Source: Bubalus kerabau
Taxonomy: Eukaryota > Chordata > Mammalia > Artiodactyla > Bovidae
Direction of reading: 5' to 3'
Assembly: GCF_029407905.1 (NCBI RefSeq)
Contig: NC_073642.1
Coordinates: forward strand, 4,774,001-4,838,000
Length of the DNA stretch: 64,000 bases
Part shown: positions 1-11,220 of the stretch, in pieces
How the letters are laid out: each line of letters opens with the position of its first letter
Numbering within the stretch: position 1 is the first letter of the stretch
The notes under the pieces: model-generated
Seen by the model: the letters and a program-made list of their open reading frames with translations, nothing else
What the model was told of the DNA's origin: nothing
Databases searched by the model: none
Translations under genes and position numbers: made by a program

Positions 1-60
1 GCCAGGTTTCCTGGAGTTTGCTGAAACGAATGTCCATTGAGTTGATGATGCCATCATCAT
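1..60 (-). repeat. Degenerate BovB 3'-end fragment
   Basis: Resembles the BovB 3' terminus in minus orientation (gccagg, ggagtttgct, gtccattgag, gatgccat blocks) with internal losses. Cut by the window edge. Confidence 0.5.
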
Positions 61-149
61 CACTGAAAAGAGGATGAAAAGAGACACACTGAAAGATACA
101 CAAGTCAAGGCAAAACATTTGAAAGCATACATCTGATAAAGAACTTAAA

Positions 150-1085
150 ACCATGTTATATAGGGAACTCTCTAAACTCAGTAATAAGAAAATAAACATC
201 CCAACAAGATAATAAGCAAGACATCTGAACAGATGCCTCACCAGGATGATACCTATCTAGAAAATTACCACATAAACACATGGTCACCATCATTTGTCAT
301 TAGAGACATGCACACAAAAACACACTGCACGTCTAGTAGGATGGCTGACATTAAAATGACTGACCATACAGAGTGCTGCCAGAGATAAGAGGAACTAGAA
401 CACTCATGTTGCCAGTGGGAATATATCAGCACTACCACTGTTGAGAAATATTCTGGTTATTTCAGAAGAAGTTAAATGTACACCTACCATAAGTTCCAGA
501 AAATATGCCCCCAGGTATTTACCCATGAGAAGTGAAAGCATATGAGAACACAAAGACTTGTACATGAATGTGCACAGCAGACTTCTTTGGGTAATACTCA
601 AATGTGCAAAGAGCCAAAACAGCCATCAACAGATGAATGAACAAAAGCACTCTGGTATATTCAATTCAATTGGATATACCAATTGAATTTACAACTCACA
701 GTTTGAATATCCAAATTGTATTGGATACACCAATACTATTCAATAATAAACAGAAGAAACTATAGACACACACTTTACTATGTATAAATCTCAAAAACTA
801 AAAAAAGGAATAAAATGCGGACAAATTAGAGTACACACTATATGATTTATGTATATAACACTCCAGAAAGTGCCCATCAGTGCAGACAGGGCATGGGAAT
901 GCAAACGTGGAGGGAGCCCATTACCAAGGTGCCCAAAGAAACTTTGGAGGGTGATGGACATCTTCATTTCCTTAATTTTGGTCATAGTTCCTCAAGTATA
1001 TACAAGTCAGAACTCATCAAGAGGCATAATTTAAATAAATGCCATTATTAGGTCAATTATATTCTCAATGGAGTTATTAAAAACA
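150..1085 (+). repeat. Old L1 LINE 3' region (ORF2 end and 3'-UTR)
   Basis: Recognisable degenerate L1 blocks in order: acagatgcctcacca; caccatcatttgtcattagag; gttgccagtgggaat; a block equivalent to 'gcatttacccatgag'; agccatcaacagatgaatgaac; then 3'-UTR-like text near 905-1085 (ttaccaaggtgcccaaagaa, ggtgatggacatcttcat, cagaactcatcaag). No intact frame. Subfamily not resolved. Confidence 0.75.
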
Positions 1086-1207
1086 CACCAAAAAAAGGAT
1101 GAGAAAGTGAGATATAAAATACAAGAAAATGTTTTTTTAAAAAAAGAAAATGTTTTAAAAACCACCCTACCATACTCAATGTCAGTGTATTTCAATAAAA
1201 AAAATGC

Positions 1208-1540
1208 TTCACGGATTCCCTGAAAGCTCACTGGTAAATAATCCTCCTGCCAATGCAGGAGACATGAGTTCAATCCCTGATTCTGGAGGATCCCACATGC
1301 TGCAGAGCAACCAATCCTGTGCATCACAACTATTGAGCCTGTACTCTAGAGCCCAGGACGCACAACTACTGAAGCCCACATACCCGAGAGCCCATGCTCA
1401 GCAAGAAGCAGAGAAGCCTTCCATGAGAAGCCTGCACACCACAACTTTAGAATTGACCCCGCTCGCCACAACTAGAGAAAAAGCCCACACAGCAATGAAG
1501 ACCCAGCACAGCCAAAATATATATATATATATATATAAAT
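1208..1540 (+). repeat. CHR-type tRNA-derived SINE with (AT)n tail
   Basis: Begins with a tRNA-like head (gattccctgaaagctcactgg; gttcaatccctg box B) and continues with the CHR body: gatcccacatgctgcagagc, repeated 'acaactactga' phrases, ctagagaaaaagcccacac, cagcaatgaagacccagcac. Ends in a TA dinucleotide run at about 1518-1538. CHR SINEs belong to cetaceans, hippos and ruminants. Confidence 0.85.
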
Positions 1541-2914
1541 AATTTTAAAAATTTAAATGCTTCAGATGCCACTCGGGCTCTAACCACCTTCATACCCCAT
1601 GGGGTCTCAGCTCAAAAAGAGAGCCAGGCACTGCCCCTGAAGAAACATCCACTGTGTAGTAAGAAGCCACTCAGAAACACAGAGCTTAATTATTCATTAG
1701 ATCTCCACATCAGAGTTCTTCATAGGGAAGTGTTAAAAAAAAGAAAAAAGCCTAGAAAACTTTCCGTGGAAGTTCATACTTAGTTTTTGTTTTTCACAAA
1801 GCCAGATAATAATCATTTATGGCTTTTTTCCTTGCTCCTTTTTATTTTACAAAACAGGATGGTTCGCTAACACATTCTCTGCTTCACCAAGCATTCATTT
1901 AGCATGTCCTGTGCCCAAAGAAATGTTCCAACTGCAGTTGGGAAGAAAAAAGGTTCGCCCCCTTTCTGGTAACATCTGTCTTTTAACCCAAGTTAAAACA
2001 AGTAGAAAATAAGAACAAAGGCATTGAGACAGAATATCAGTACCAAGCACAGAGACCGAGAGAGGTGGAGTCATCAGCAAGAGTTGTCTGGGAGGATGAG
2101 AATGATAGGTTCACCGTTGATCAAAATTGTTGAGGCCAGATCTCTGCATGAGAATAAAAAGGATCCTCAGACTGCCACCCATCCTTCCCTCAGTGAGTCT
2201 GTGAGGAGAGAGGGTGGGGGCGCAAGTTCAGAGAGGAAAGAGGATTCACATTTCAGAATCGGTGCTTACGCTACAGCTCTACTCTGGGAGATGGGCCAGG
2301 TGTTAGAAATGCCAAGAAAGAGGCGGATGTGGTTTCCATCCGAGAGGCACTTTTAATGTCAGGGAGAAAGAAGCATGGAAATGCATGAGAGCACACACAT
2401 GATAAATATTTTAACAAAAATGGAGCAGAGGCTATGAGACCATGAAAGAAAGGATCTGTGAAAGCCAGAGGGGCTTTGTAGAGAAAATATTTGCACTGAA
2501 TATTGTGGATGAGGCTCTTATGAGAGAAGCAAGACAGGCATACTTCTAGCAAATATTTTTAAGCAAGTTATAAGATTTGCATTAAAGGAATATCATATTG
2601 TCAGAATAGAGGATCAATGGTAAGATCAGAACCAAGGAAGCCAGTTAGGAAATTACTATAAAAATTCAAGTAACAAATGGCAAGATGTTGAATTAAAACA
2701 GTGGCAGTTAGGATAAAAAAGAGGATAGAGACTTAAGTATCCAGGATACTGAGCCCATCACAACAAAGACAAATCTGAAACCATGTAGAAAAGCAAGATC
2801 TTAGAGAACACACCAAGAACAGAGAAAGGACAAGACTGAGAACACACCTGCCTCAAGGTGAAATAAAACACATCTCCCAAAAGCAGCATGTGAAAAAGTA
2901 CAAAACCACACAGC
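1541..2914. other. Unique intronic sequence, nothing recognised
   Basis: AT-leaning sequence without an alignable repeat or plausible exon that I can recognise. The 110-codon plus-strand frame at 2024-2356 has no family signature and is probably chance. Confidence 0.6.
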
Positions 2915-3401
2915 CTATTAAAAAGCAGAGACATCACTTTGCTGACACAGGTCCGTCTAGTCAAAGCTATGGTTTTTCCAGTAGTCATGTATGGATGTGA
3001 GAGTTGGACTATAAAGAAAGCTGAGTGCCAAAGAATTGATGCTTTTGAACTGTGGTGTTGGAGAAGACTCTTGAGAGTCCCTTGGACTGCAAGGAGATCT
3101 AACCAGTCCATCCTAAAGGAGATCACTCCTGAATATTCATTGGAAGAACTGATGCTGAAGCTGAAACTCCAATACTTTGGCCACCTGATGCGAAGAGCTG
3201 ACTCATTGGAAAAGACCCTGATGCTGGGAAAGATTGAAGGCAGAAGAAGGGGACGACAGAGGATGAGATGGTTGGATAGCCTCACCAACTCCATGGACGT
3301 GAGTTTGAATAAGCTCTGGGAGTTGGTGATGGACTGGGAGGCCTGCGTGCTGCAATCTATGGGATTGCAAAGAGTCAGACACCACTGAGTGACTGAACTG
3401 A
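2915..3401 (+). repeat. BovB LINE, 5'-truncated 3' end
   Basis: Encodes the C-terminal part of the BovB ORF2 product (VKAMVFPVVMYGCESWTIKK, then WCWRRLLRVPWTARRSN, YFGHLMRRADSLEKTLMLGK) and ends in the typical gactgaactgaa terminus. Flanked by ACACAGC at 2908-2914 and 3402-3408, a likely target-site duplication. Confidence 0.93.
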
Positions 3402-3687
3402 ACACAGCAGTTAGGTATAAGAAGAGAGTCCTGGTTAAATTTAGATGAGCTAAAAGTGTACAGATGAGAGAGCAGAGAGCGGGTGGAGGAGACCAAGTGT
3501 GAGAGACCTGAAAGATGAGGCGCATATAGCTGAGGGAGAAACCACCACACTCCAGGGCCAGCCACTGATGGACACAGGCAGGGCAGAATGTGGGGGACTT
3601 GGACTGACCAACAGGGAGACAGGAGGTCAGCAAGGTCTGAGGAAGGGTAGAAAAAACAATTATTTGAAGCCACCCCCTCTGAGCTGC

Positions 3688-4163
3688 TGTGAGGATTCAG
3701 AAAAACCAACCCAGAATATGCTACTTTGGCCAGTGGATTATTTTGAACTGAAGGCAGTCAAAACCCAGAAGTCTCAGGAAAAGGGTTTTGCCTCCCCTTT
3801 AACCACCTAGAAGAAATTAGAAGGGAGCCAGTAACAAGAAGACAGCTACCACCAGAGATAACTTTTTCCTCTGCAAGACTTATCTGCATGCAGGGCAACT
3901 CTGTTTACCAAACCTGGTTCTTCTCCTCTCCCAGTGAAAGCCCTCTTTCCCTTTGAAGCCTCAGAGCCCTACCGCTTTCCTCAGCTCAGATGGTACATAA
4001 GCCTCGATCATCTGGCTGGTTTTGAGTCTCATTTCTTTGTGGGAATTGTATACATATGAAATTAAATTTGTCTTTCTCCCATTAACCTGTCTTACGTCAA
4101 TTTAATTATTAGGCCAGCCACAGAACTCAGAAGATAAGAAGGGAAAAGTTTTCATCCCCTACA
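3688..4163 (+). mobile_element. Solo LTR of an endogenous retrovirus (class I-like)
   Basis: A 476-bp block with retroviral LTR form. It starts TGTGAGG and ends CCCCTACA (TG...CA), carries attaaa near 4062 followed by a T/C-rich U5-like stretch (tgtctttctcccattaacctg), and is flanked by an exact 4-bp repeat CTGC (3684-3687 and 4164-4167). A 4-bp duplication fits ERV1. No internal viral genes adjoin it. The family name is not resolved; the identification rests on termini, duplication and U5 style. Confidence 0.65.
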
Positions 4164-4167
4164 CTGC

Positions 4168-4911
4168 AAAGTCAGCTTTGAGCATGAACAGTCCTCAGAA
4201 GCTACGCTAAGAACCGAGCAGAGAACAGGACAACCGACACGATGGTCAGAGAGGATTTTCCTGCAGCCAAGTGTGGGATGTGCTACATCCCAGAAGACAA
4301 AGGCAAGAAAGCCCACAAGATGTAATAAGACTCTCACAAAGAAGCCACATGTGGGAAATAAGTCATTAAGTGCCAAGTCAGGAACTAGGATGACATGATT
4401 TCCCACTAATGGTTATGCTGACCAAATGGTGAAACAATCGCTATTATAAGCTCAATTCTCTTACCTGTCCTGAGCATACAGCATATGTTCTTGACAGTGA
4501 AATGTTGGAAAATATTGTTAATGTACTTGGGTCGGTGCACTGGTACTGTGATAATATGAAATATATTAATACTAACAGCAAGTAGATTACTCTGATGTCC
4601 TCATTGCATGAATATCATCTGTTACCTTGTGTGCAAAATGGGTCCTTTGTCTGTAAACTATTAGAAAGGTTCATGGCATACAGTTGTGCTCTATTACTAA
4701 TCATTTATAATCTACAGAATGTGACCCTGACATTCCAGAGATGGCTATTTATAAACGTCCAGAGTTGTGTCCTGTTCCAGATGCTAAAAGCAAAATACGC
4801 AGGGGGACACCATGGTAAGAACACAAAATGTGTTCTTTCGCAGCCACTGTGAAAACAGAGGCTGTTTTTCAAATAGAATGAGAAACAGCCTTACAGGAAT
4901 TCCCCACACCT
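4168..4911. other. Unique intronic sequence
   Basis: No recognisable repeat or gene. Short frames here have no family features. Confidence 0.55.
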
Positions 4912-4922
4912 AACAGAAATCC

Positions 4923-4979
4923 GTCTATGGGGTCGCACAGAGTCAGACACGACTGAAGTGCCTTAGCAGCAGCAGCAGC
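4923..4979 (+). repeat. Very short 5'-truncated Bov-tA/BOV-A2 SINE
   Basis: Only the last 57 bases of the SINE are present (ggggtcgcacagagtcagac... ending in an AGC run). The insertion is flanked by a perfect 11-bp duplication AACAGAAATCC at 4912-4922 and 4980-4990. Confidence 0.9.
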
Positions 4980-4990
4980 AACAGAAATCC

Positions 4991-7069
4991 ATCCAACTCT
5001 TGCTACACAGGAGCTGACCGATACCCTTACTGTCAGAAGGAAACAGAAAAGTCTCATCTTCAAAACTAAGATTGTGATTGATTTTCCTTCCAGAGCCCCG
5101 GAGGATACAAACCGCTGAATGGCTTTCGGCAACTAAATGCCCCAGGCTGACCATCTCCCCCTGAATGTGCAGCCACGTGCAGCACCGCAGGTTACAGTGG
5201 AGGTGGATTGAAAAGCAGGTGGGACGATGATCCTGATGCAGCAAGGCTATGATGCTATTAATAGAGAGCGCCTCTAATGCACTGTCTGTTCCAGAGCACA
5301 CCGAGGGCCGTCCTTCCATCACTGTGGACCCCGTCCTATACCTGGCACGTGGTTCTTCCTGCGTCCTGCCTGCACACACCACTGGCTCTGGATTCTAATT
5401 ATTCCGCCGCCGGCACAGCAGCCCATGGTCTTTGCTTTGGTTACATGGCGGCGGCACCGCGATGGGTGAGGAGCTGGCTGAACCACAGAGGGGGCTGAGG
5501 AACAAGCGGCTCAGGGTGGACTTCTCTAGGACAGCCGCACCCACAGATGAGTACCAGACCCTTTCCAGGAACTCAGGTTGGCAACCCCCAACACACTGAA
5601 CGTGCTTTCTTCCAATTTCACACTTCTAATCAGGGATGAAACCATTCTATGAAAACCCATGGCATAGCGATTCAAGCAACTGTCGATAATTATTAAAACT
5701 GTTCATATAAATTTTATTCACACTTTAATAGGTTCCATTTTGCAACACTGGTATATAAAATCCAAATTTAACATATTCCAGTCTTTAAAGAGTGACAACA
5801 TTAGGTAAAGAATATTTACTATCTTTCAAAACACCATGTTTTAACTTGCCTGATGGGGTGAACATACTGCATCTTATTGCCCCAAAATGACAGCTGTTTC
5901 AGTCACGAGATACATCAGGTAACCAGTCTGAACATAGCTATTTGCAGAAAGGCAAGTCCTCATTATTGATCTCACAAACCAGTTCAAGAAATGAGGATGG
6001 TTAGAAGAAGAAGGGGAAGGATTAAAAGCAAAACCTAACCTGATAACTAATACCATAACCCAAATCAACAATCCCCAAACCTGATAAATCATCAGACTCT
6101 GCACTTCCTGTACCCAGTACCAGCTGCCATCACTCACTGCCCATCTCCTGGCTGTCAGATCACCTTCACTCACATGCATTGTGTAATGTGGGATCTTAAA
6201 TAACTGTGTGACAGAGACTCAGGGTGCTGTGACTCAGAGACCAAAAGGTAGCTGACATTGAGTTCAGAGTATTGAGAGACCCACAGAGAAATATTTTTTA
6301 AAAATAGTAATTGTTCAATCTCCTTTCCTCTCCTTCCCCCAAAAGTATCAGGTTTCCCTTAAACCACAAATATTTTTTCCCAAGAATGAGTTCCCTGATT
6401 CATGAATTTTTTACATTTTTTCCGAACCATTTTATACACAGATAGCTAAGTATGCAGTCCCACAAAATTCTCTAGTTATTTCAAAAGGAAGATAAGATTC
6501 CTCAAATTGGAAACTGAAATAGAAGCTGGGAAATGGAGATGAAACCTAAGACTGAAACATGAAAACTATAAATCCAGTGAGTCAAATCCTCCTGATATTT
6601 CAAAGATACTATTTGCTTTCTCTTATCACAAAGCATTCACAGAATTTCAATTTCATCATTGAGTCAAATAAAGACTCAAAAGTGGGCTTCAAATCAGATG
6701 TCACCAGGAAAAATTTTAAAAACATACCAACATTTGAAATGTTGAACAAAGATCAAACACCTCGTTTTGCAAGGCCTTCATTCTCCTTTCACCAAGAAGT
6801 CTCCACCAGCTTTCTGGAGGCCTCGTGGACACCTGTAGCTTTTCAGCAAATGGATGCCTGGAGATACTGGATTCAGCAGTGAGGTCAGAAAAACTAACCC
6901 TCTTGAAAGTTGCTTGAGGGTCCCCACCCCCAGTGTTCGCAGCAACCCTGCTCCTCAGCCTGACTACTCAAGGATCCTCATGAGTCCAATGAGACACCAA
7001 GAAAGAGCCAAACTGACAGATTTTGGCTGCACCATCCATGACCTGGAAGATTTTATAGGAGTACCTTAG
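4991..7069. other. Unique intronic sequence with one CpG-richer patch
   Basis: Mostly featureless. 5260-5520 is richer in GC and CpG than its surroundings and holds acatggcggcgg (YY1-like). 6290-6480 has faint L1 3'-UTR flavour that I cannot confirm. Short frames appear to be chance. Confidence 0.5.
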
Positions 7070-7610
7070 TCTCAGGGACTCTCAAGAGTCTTCTACATCA
7101 CTACAACTTAAATGTATCAATTCTTTGGTGCTCAGTCTTCTTTATGGTCCACCTCTCATATCTGTACAAGATCACTGGAAAAACTATAGCTTTGACAAAA
7201 TGATCCTTTGTCAACAAAGTGATGTCTCTGCTTTTTATATGCTGTCTAGGTTTGTCATAGCTTTTCTTCCAAGGATTAAGCCTCTTTTAATTTAATGGCT
7301 GCAGTCACAGTCTGCAGTGATTTTGGAGCCAAGAAAGTAGTGTCTGTCACTGTTTTCATTTTTCCCCCATCTATTTGCCATGAAGTGATGGAACCAAATG
7401 CTAGTATCTTCGTTTTTTGAATGCTGAGGTTTAAGCCAGCTTTTTCATTCCCCTCTTTCATCTTCAACAAGAGGCTCTTTAGTTCCTCTTCGCTTTCTGC
7501 CATTAGGGTGGTGAGGACATCTGCATATCTGAGATTATTTATATGTCTCCCAGCAATCTTGATTCCAGCTTGAGCTTCATGCAGCCTGGCCTTTCACATG
7601 ATGGACTCTG

Positions 7611-7886
7611 CTGCTGCTGCTTCTAAGTCACTTCAATTGTGTCGGATTCTGTGCAACCCCATAGACGGCAGCCCACCAGGCTCCCTCATCCCTGGGATTC
7701 TCCAGGCAAGAACATTGGAGTGGGTTACCATTTCCTTCTTCAATGCATGAAAGTGAAAAGTGAAAGTGAAGTTGCTCAGTCGTATCCGACTCCTAGCGAC
7801 CCCATGGACTGCAGCCTGCCAGGCTCCTCCATCCATGGGATTTTTCCAGGCAAGAGTACTAGAGTGGGTTGCCACTACCTTCTCCA
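7611..7886 (-). repeat. BOV-A2 SINE nested in BovB
   Basis: Two tandem A-units joined by the linker atgcatgaaagtgaaaagtg, with the GCT-repeat tail at its left end, as in an antisense BOV-A2. An exact 11-bp duplication GATGGACTCTG flanks it (7600-7610, 7887-7897), and the host BovB is contiguous across it. Confidence 0.95.
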
Positions 7887-8230
7887 GATGGACTCTGCAT
7901 AGAAGTTAAATAACCGGGGCAATGAATACAGCTTTGATGTACTCCTTTCCCAAATTTGAACCAGTCCACTGTTACATTTCCATTTCTAATTGTTTCTTCT
8001 TGACGTACATACATGTTTCTCAGGAGGTGTGGTAGTCGGAACATTCTTTGGCATTGCTCTTCTTTGGGATTGGAATGATAACTGACCTTTGCCAGTCCTG
8101 TGGCCACTGTGGAGTCTTCCAAATTCGCTGACATACTTAATTCAGCACTTTAACAGCATCATCTTTTAGAATCTGAAATAGCTCAACTGGAATTCCATTA
8201 CCTCTACTAGTTTGGTTCGTAGTAATGCTT

Positions 8231-8929
8231 AAAGCTCAACATTCAGAAAACTAAGATCATGGCATCTGGTCCCATCACTTCATGGGAAATAGATGGGGAA
8301 ACAGTGGAAACAGTGTCAGGCTTTATTTTTGGGGGCTCCAAAATCACTGCAGATGGTGATTGCAGCCATGAAATTAAAAAGACGCTTACTCCTTGGAAGG
8401 AAAGTTATGACCAACCTAGATAGCATATTAAAAAGCAGAGACATTACGTTGCCAACAAAGGTCCATCTAGTCAAGGCTATGGTTTTTCCAGTGGTCATGT
8501 GTGGATGTGAGAGTTGGACTGTGAAGAAAGCAGAGCACCGAAGAATTGATGCTTTTGAACTGTGGTGTTGGAGAAAACCCTTGAGAGTCCCTTGGACTGC
8601 AAAGAGATCCAACCAGTCCATTCTAAAGGAGATCAGTCCTGGGTGTTCACTGGAAGGACTGATGCTGAAGCTGAAACTCCAATACTTTGGCCACCTCATG
8701 CGAAGAGTTGACTTATTGGAAAAGACTCTGATGCTGGGAGGGATTGGGGGCAAGAGGAGAAGGGGACGGCAGAGGATGAGATGGCTGGATGGCATCACTG
8801 ACTCGATGGATGTGAGTCTGAGTGAACTCCGGGAGTTGGTGATGGACAGGGAGGCCTGGCATGCTGCGATTCACATGGTCGCAAAGAGTCAGACACGACT
8901 AAGCGATTGAACTGAACTGAACTGAACTG
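8231..8929 (+). repeat. Younger BovB 3' fragment nested in an older BovB
   Basis: Plus-strand 3' ~700 bases of BovB, with a 205-codon open stretch at 8293-8910 encoding the RT C-terminal part (MVFPVVMCGCESWTVKK; WLDGITDSMDVSLSELRELV). Flanked by AATGCTT at 8224-8230 and 8930-8936. The minus-strand BovB resumes seamlessly on the other side. Confidence 0.92.
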
Positions 8930-10638
8930 AATGCTTCCTAAGGTCTACTTGACTTCACATTCCAGGATGTCTTGCTCTAGGTGAGTGATCACACCATCAT
9001 GATTATCTGAGTCATTAAGACCTCTTTTGTACGGTTCTGTGTATTCTTGCTGCCTCTTCCTAATATTTTCTGCTTTTCTTGTGTCCATACTGTTTTTGCC
9101 CTTTATTGTGCCCATCTTTGCATGAAATATTCCCTTGGTATTTTCAATTTTTTTAAGAGATCTCTAGTCTTTCCCATTCTACTGTTTTTCTAGATTTTTC
9201 CGCATTGTTCACTTAGGAAGGCTTTCTTATCACTCCTTGCTATTCTTTGGAACTCTGCATTCAGACATATATATCCTTCCTTTTCCCCTTTGCCTTTTGC
9301 TTCTCTTCTTTGCTCAGCTATTAGTAAGGCTTCCTCAGACAACCATTTTGCCTTTTTGCATTTCTTTTTCTCAGGGGTGATTTTGATCACCACCTCCTGT
9401 AGAACATCATGAACCTCTGTTCATAGCTCTTTAGGCATTCTGTCTATCAGATCTAATCCCTTGAATCCATTTGTCACTTCTACTGTATAATGATAAGGGA
9501 TTTGATTTAGGTCATAGCTGAAAGGCCTAGTAGTTTTCCCTACTTTCTTCAATTAAATCCTGAATTCTACAATAAGGAGTTCATAATCCGAACCACAGTC
9601 AGCTCCAGGGAGGTCTAGTTTTTGCTGACTGCATAGAGCTTCTCCATTTTTGGCTGCAAAGAATATAATCAATCTGATGTCGGTATTGACCATCTGGTAA
9701 TGTCCATGTGTAGGGCCATCTCTTGTGTTGTTAGAAGAGGGTTTTGCTATGACCAGTATGTTCTCTTGGCAAAATTCTGTTAGCCTTTGCCCTGCCTCAT
9801 TCTGTACTCTAAGGCCAAATTTGCCTGTTATTCCAGGTATCTCTTGACTTCCTACTTTTACATTCCAGTCCTCTATGATGAAAGGGACATCATTTTTTGG
9901 TGTTAGTTCTAGAAGGTCTTGTAGGTCTTCATAGAACCATTCAACTTCAGCTTCTTCAGCATTAGTGTTTGGGGCATAGACTTGGATTATTGTGATACTG
10001 GATGGTTTGCCTTGGAAATGAACAGAGATCATTCTGTCATTTTTGAGATTGCACACAGACCCCTTGTTGACTATGAGGGCTACTCCATTTCTTCTAAGGG
10101 ATTCTTATCCACAGTAGTAGATGTAATGGTCATCTGAATTAAATTCACCCATTCCTGTTCATTTTAGTTCACTGAATCCTAAAATGTTGATGTTCACTCT
10201 TGCCATCTCCTGTTTGACTACTTTCGATTTACCTGGATTCATGGAACTAACATTTCAGGTTCCTGTGCAATATTGTTCTTTATAGCATCGGATTTTACTT
10301 TAACCACTAGACATATCCACTACTGGGCAATGTTTCTGCTTAGGCTCAGCCTCTTCATTCCTTCTGAAGGTATTTCTCAGCTCTTTTCCAGTTGCTTACT
10401 GGACACCTACTAACCTGGAGGGTTCATCTTTCAGTGTCATATCTTTCTGCCTTTTCATACTGGGTTTTCAGAGGGGATAAATGCTATCCCCTATCAGGGG
10501 ATAAACTGCTAGGGTTCAGTTCTAAGACAGTTTGTGGAACTACATAGCCCACAAAACAGAGAGTTAAGAGCCACTTTATTGAAATCTCTGGGTGACTATT
10601 TGAATTACTCATTTATAAGAGACAATTTGAGAACATGG

Positions 10639-11217
10639 TGTTGCAGAAAAAAAATAGGGTGTTAGAGGACAGTCACATCCCAGGTCTCTGGTGAGTCCCT
10701 GGGATGGGGCACCAAGTGAGGGTCCTTGACTTCAAGCAGGAAGGAATTCAAGAGCTAGCCAGAATAAAGTGAAAGTAGGTTTATTCAGAGAGATTAAACA
10801 TGCCATAGACAGAATTTGGTCTGTCTCAGAAAGTGAGAGAGAAACACATTCCACAGATGGAGTGTGGGCCATCTCAGAAGGCAAGAGGCATGAGTGATTA
10901 GTTTTTATGGGCTGGGTAATACCATAGGCTCATGGGTGTGAGAATTATTCCAGCTCTTCTGGAAAAGGGGCAGGGAGTTCCAGGAATTGGGCCACCGCCT
11001 ACTTTTGGACCTTTCATGGTCAGCCTCAGAGCTGTTGTGGCACCTGTGAGTGTGTCATTCAGCTGATGTATTAACAATGTGTGTATAATGAGGCACAAGT
11101 TCTAGTGGAAGGTGACTGTCTGCCAACCTGGACCTCAGTGGTTCTAACCAGTTTATGTAGTGTCCTTAATGGCTATATCATTCTTTTAAAGGTTGCACTC
11201 TCCCCTTTCCTGTTTCA
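10639..11217 (-). mobile_element. Probable ERV LTR, reverse orientation
   Basis: Recognised by ruminant ERV LTR-like text in reverse: cccaggtctctggtgagtcc, ggaattcaagagctagcc, aaagtgaaagtaggtttatt (a reverse aataaa-type region), gggccatctcagaaggcaag, tttttatgggctgggtaat. Candidate ends are tgttgcag and tgtttca. CATGG occurs at both edges (10634-10638, 11216-11220) but does not give clean LTR termini, so boundaries are tentative. Confidence 0.5.
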
Positions 11218-11220
11218 TGG

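Larger units (their letters stand above)
7070..10475 (-). repeat. Long BovB LINE copy, interrupted twice
   Basis: Minus-strand BovB spanning most of the element. The endonuclease-like N-terminal part lies at 9553-10056 (ISVHFQGKPSSITIIQVYAP; DWNVKVGSQE), linker/RT parts run through 9.4-7.9 kb, and RT continues at 7610-7086. The terminal ~450 bases (the 3' end) are missing. The frame is broken by many stops. A BOV-A2 SINE sits at 7611-7886 and a younger plus-strand BovB at 8231-8929; removing both leaves a colinear element. Confidence 0.9.

Noticed and set aside
4960..4985. AGC/CAG trinucleotide runs as coding or disease-type repeats
   Set aside because: They are the normal tails of BOV-A2/Bov-tA SINEs (also at 7610, 29610, 32620, 52835 and 54140).
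8293..8910. 205-codon frame as a possible host gene
   Set aside because: It is the BovB RT C-terminal segment, repeated at many places in the window.
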